Of a DNA stretch of 64,000 bases, positions 63,840 to 64,000 are shown in pieces. Numbering within the stretch: position 1 is the first letter of the stretch; every line of letters starts with the position of its first letter. Both the position numbers and the translations under genes were made by a program. This DNA comes from Rhodophyticola sp. CCM32 (GTDB taxonomy: Bacteria; Pseudomonadota; Alphaproteobacteria; Rhodobacterales; Rhodobacteraceae). The notes below the pieces were generated by a model that worked only from the letters and a program-made list of their open reading frames with translations, was not told the DNA's origin and searched no databases. The DNA lies in assembly GCF_004751985.1 (NCBI RefSeq), contig NZ_CP038492.1, positions 868,001 to 932,000 on the forward strand, in the 5' to 3' direction.

Positions 63840-64000
63840 ATGTATGCGATAGCCAGGAAGTTTGCCGCGATCAACGTCACCACCGATGATCGCAAAACCG
63901 ATGACGGCCCCATCTACAGCCATGTGATCTTTCAACCCGCCCGTGATCTGACGATCGGAGATGGCAGCCATGACGGTTATCCCGGCGGCATCCCTTCTTC
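63840..64000 (+). CDS. Hypothetical protein, 5' end only
   Basis: An ATG preceded by AAGGAG (63826-63831) opens a frame that runs off the window after 53 codons: MYAIARKFAAINVTTDDRKT, then GPIYSHVIFQPARDLTIGDGSHDGYPGG. No signal peptide or known motif is recognisable in this fragment. Confidence 0.5.
   Translation, partial: MYAIARKFAAINVTTDDRKTDDGPIYSHVIFQPARDLTIGDGSHDGYPGGIPS

Overview
The window looks like chromosome from a marine-type alphaproteobacterium of the Rhodobacteraceae (Roseobacter group). This is inferred from gene content, not from a database search: high G+C throughout, an LdtR-type MarR regulator, GapR, a Hint-domain protein, a ccmABCDG block, a glnB-glnA pair, and many ABC and amine or cyclic-amide catabolic genes. 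Short palindromic intergenic repeats recur, mostly between convergent genes.

Layout. 1-4 kb: 3' part of a 3-hydroxyacyl-CoA dehydrogenase/enoyl-CoA hydratase, an aspartate aminotransferase, and an HTH regulator overlapping sdhE. 4-10.8 kb: a giant autotransporter-like protein with about 17 Ig-like repeats and a C-terminal beta-barrel, split by a one-base frameshift. 11-17 kb: LdtR, cytochrome c maturation (ccmA-B-C-D-G, with ccmA frameshifted), aconitase. 17-26.5 kb: DDAH, GT25 glycosyltransferase, methyltransferase, DUF1223, lipid A acyltransferase-like protein, a sulfide/persulfide detoxification cluster (MBL hydrolase, two YeeE/YedE half-transporters, phosphatase-like protein), small proteins and GapR. 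26.6-38.3 kb: a ten-gene operon with amidohydrolase, sugar-type ABC transporter, two regulators, an alpha/beta hydrolase, an FAH-fold dehydratase-like enzyme and a ketoglutarate-semialdehyde-dehydrogenase-like enzyme. 38-42.6 kb: IS110 remnant, glnA, glnB, NAD(P)HX repair genes split in two. 42.6-57.7 kb: FMO-like oxidoreductase, Liv-type ABC transporter with racemase, cyclic amidohydrolase and DapA-like enzyme, facing a GntR-controlled creatininase/cupin/amine-oxidase/flavoprotein operon. 58-60.5 kb: tRNA-Thr with a serine-recombinase island. 60.7-64 kb: LpxR-like outer-membrane protein, Hint protein, rpsD and the start of one more gene.

The most unusual system is the 26.6-38.3 kb operon. 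One regulator (32781-34151) joins an IclR-type winged helix to a periplasmic-binding-protein fold that is clearly paralogous to the operon's own exported substrate-binding protein. The gene after it encodes a second, short IclR-like protein. A strong 38-bp inverted repeat lies just upstream of the first gene and is a good operator candidate. The enzymes suggest a route through a 2-keto-3-deoxy sugar acid to 2-oxoglutarate, but the substrate is unknown.

A caution on sequence quality: five genes (the first gene, the autotransporter, ccmA, livH, livF) are each broken at a run of 5-7 G in the + strand, and adding exactly one G repairs each of them. This looks like systematic homopolymer under-calling rather than real gene decay.
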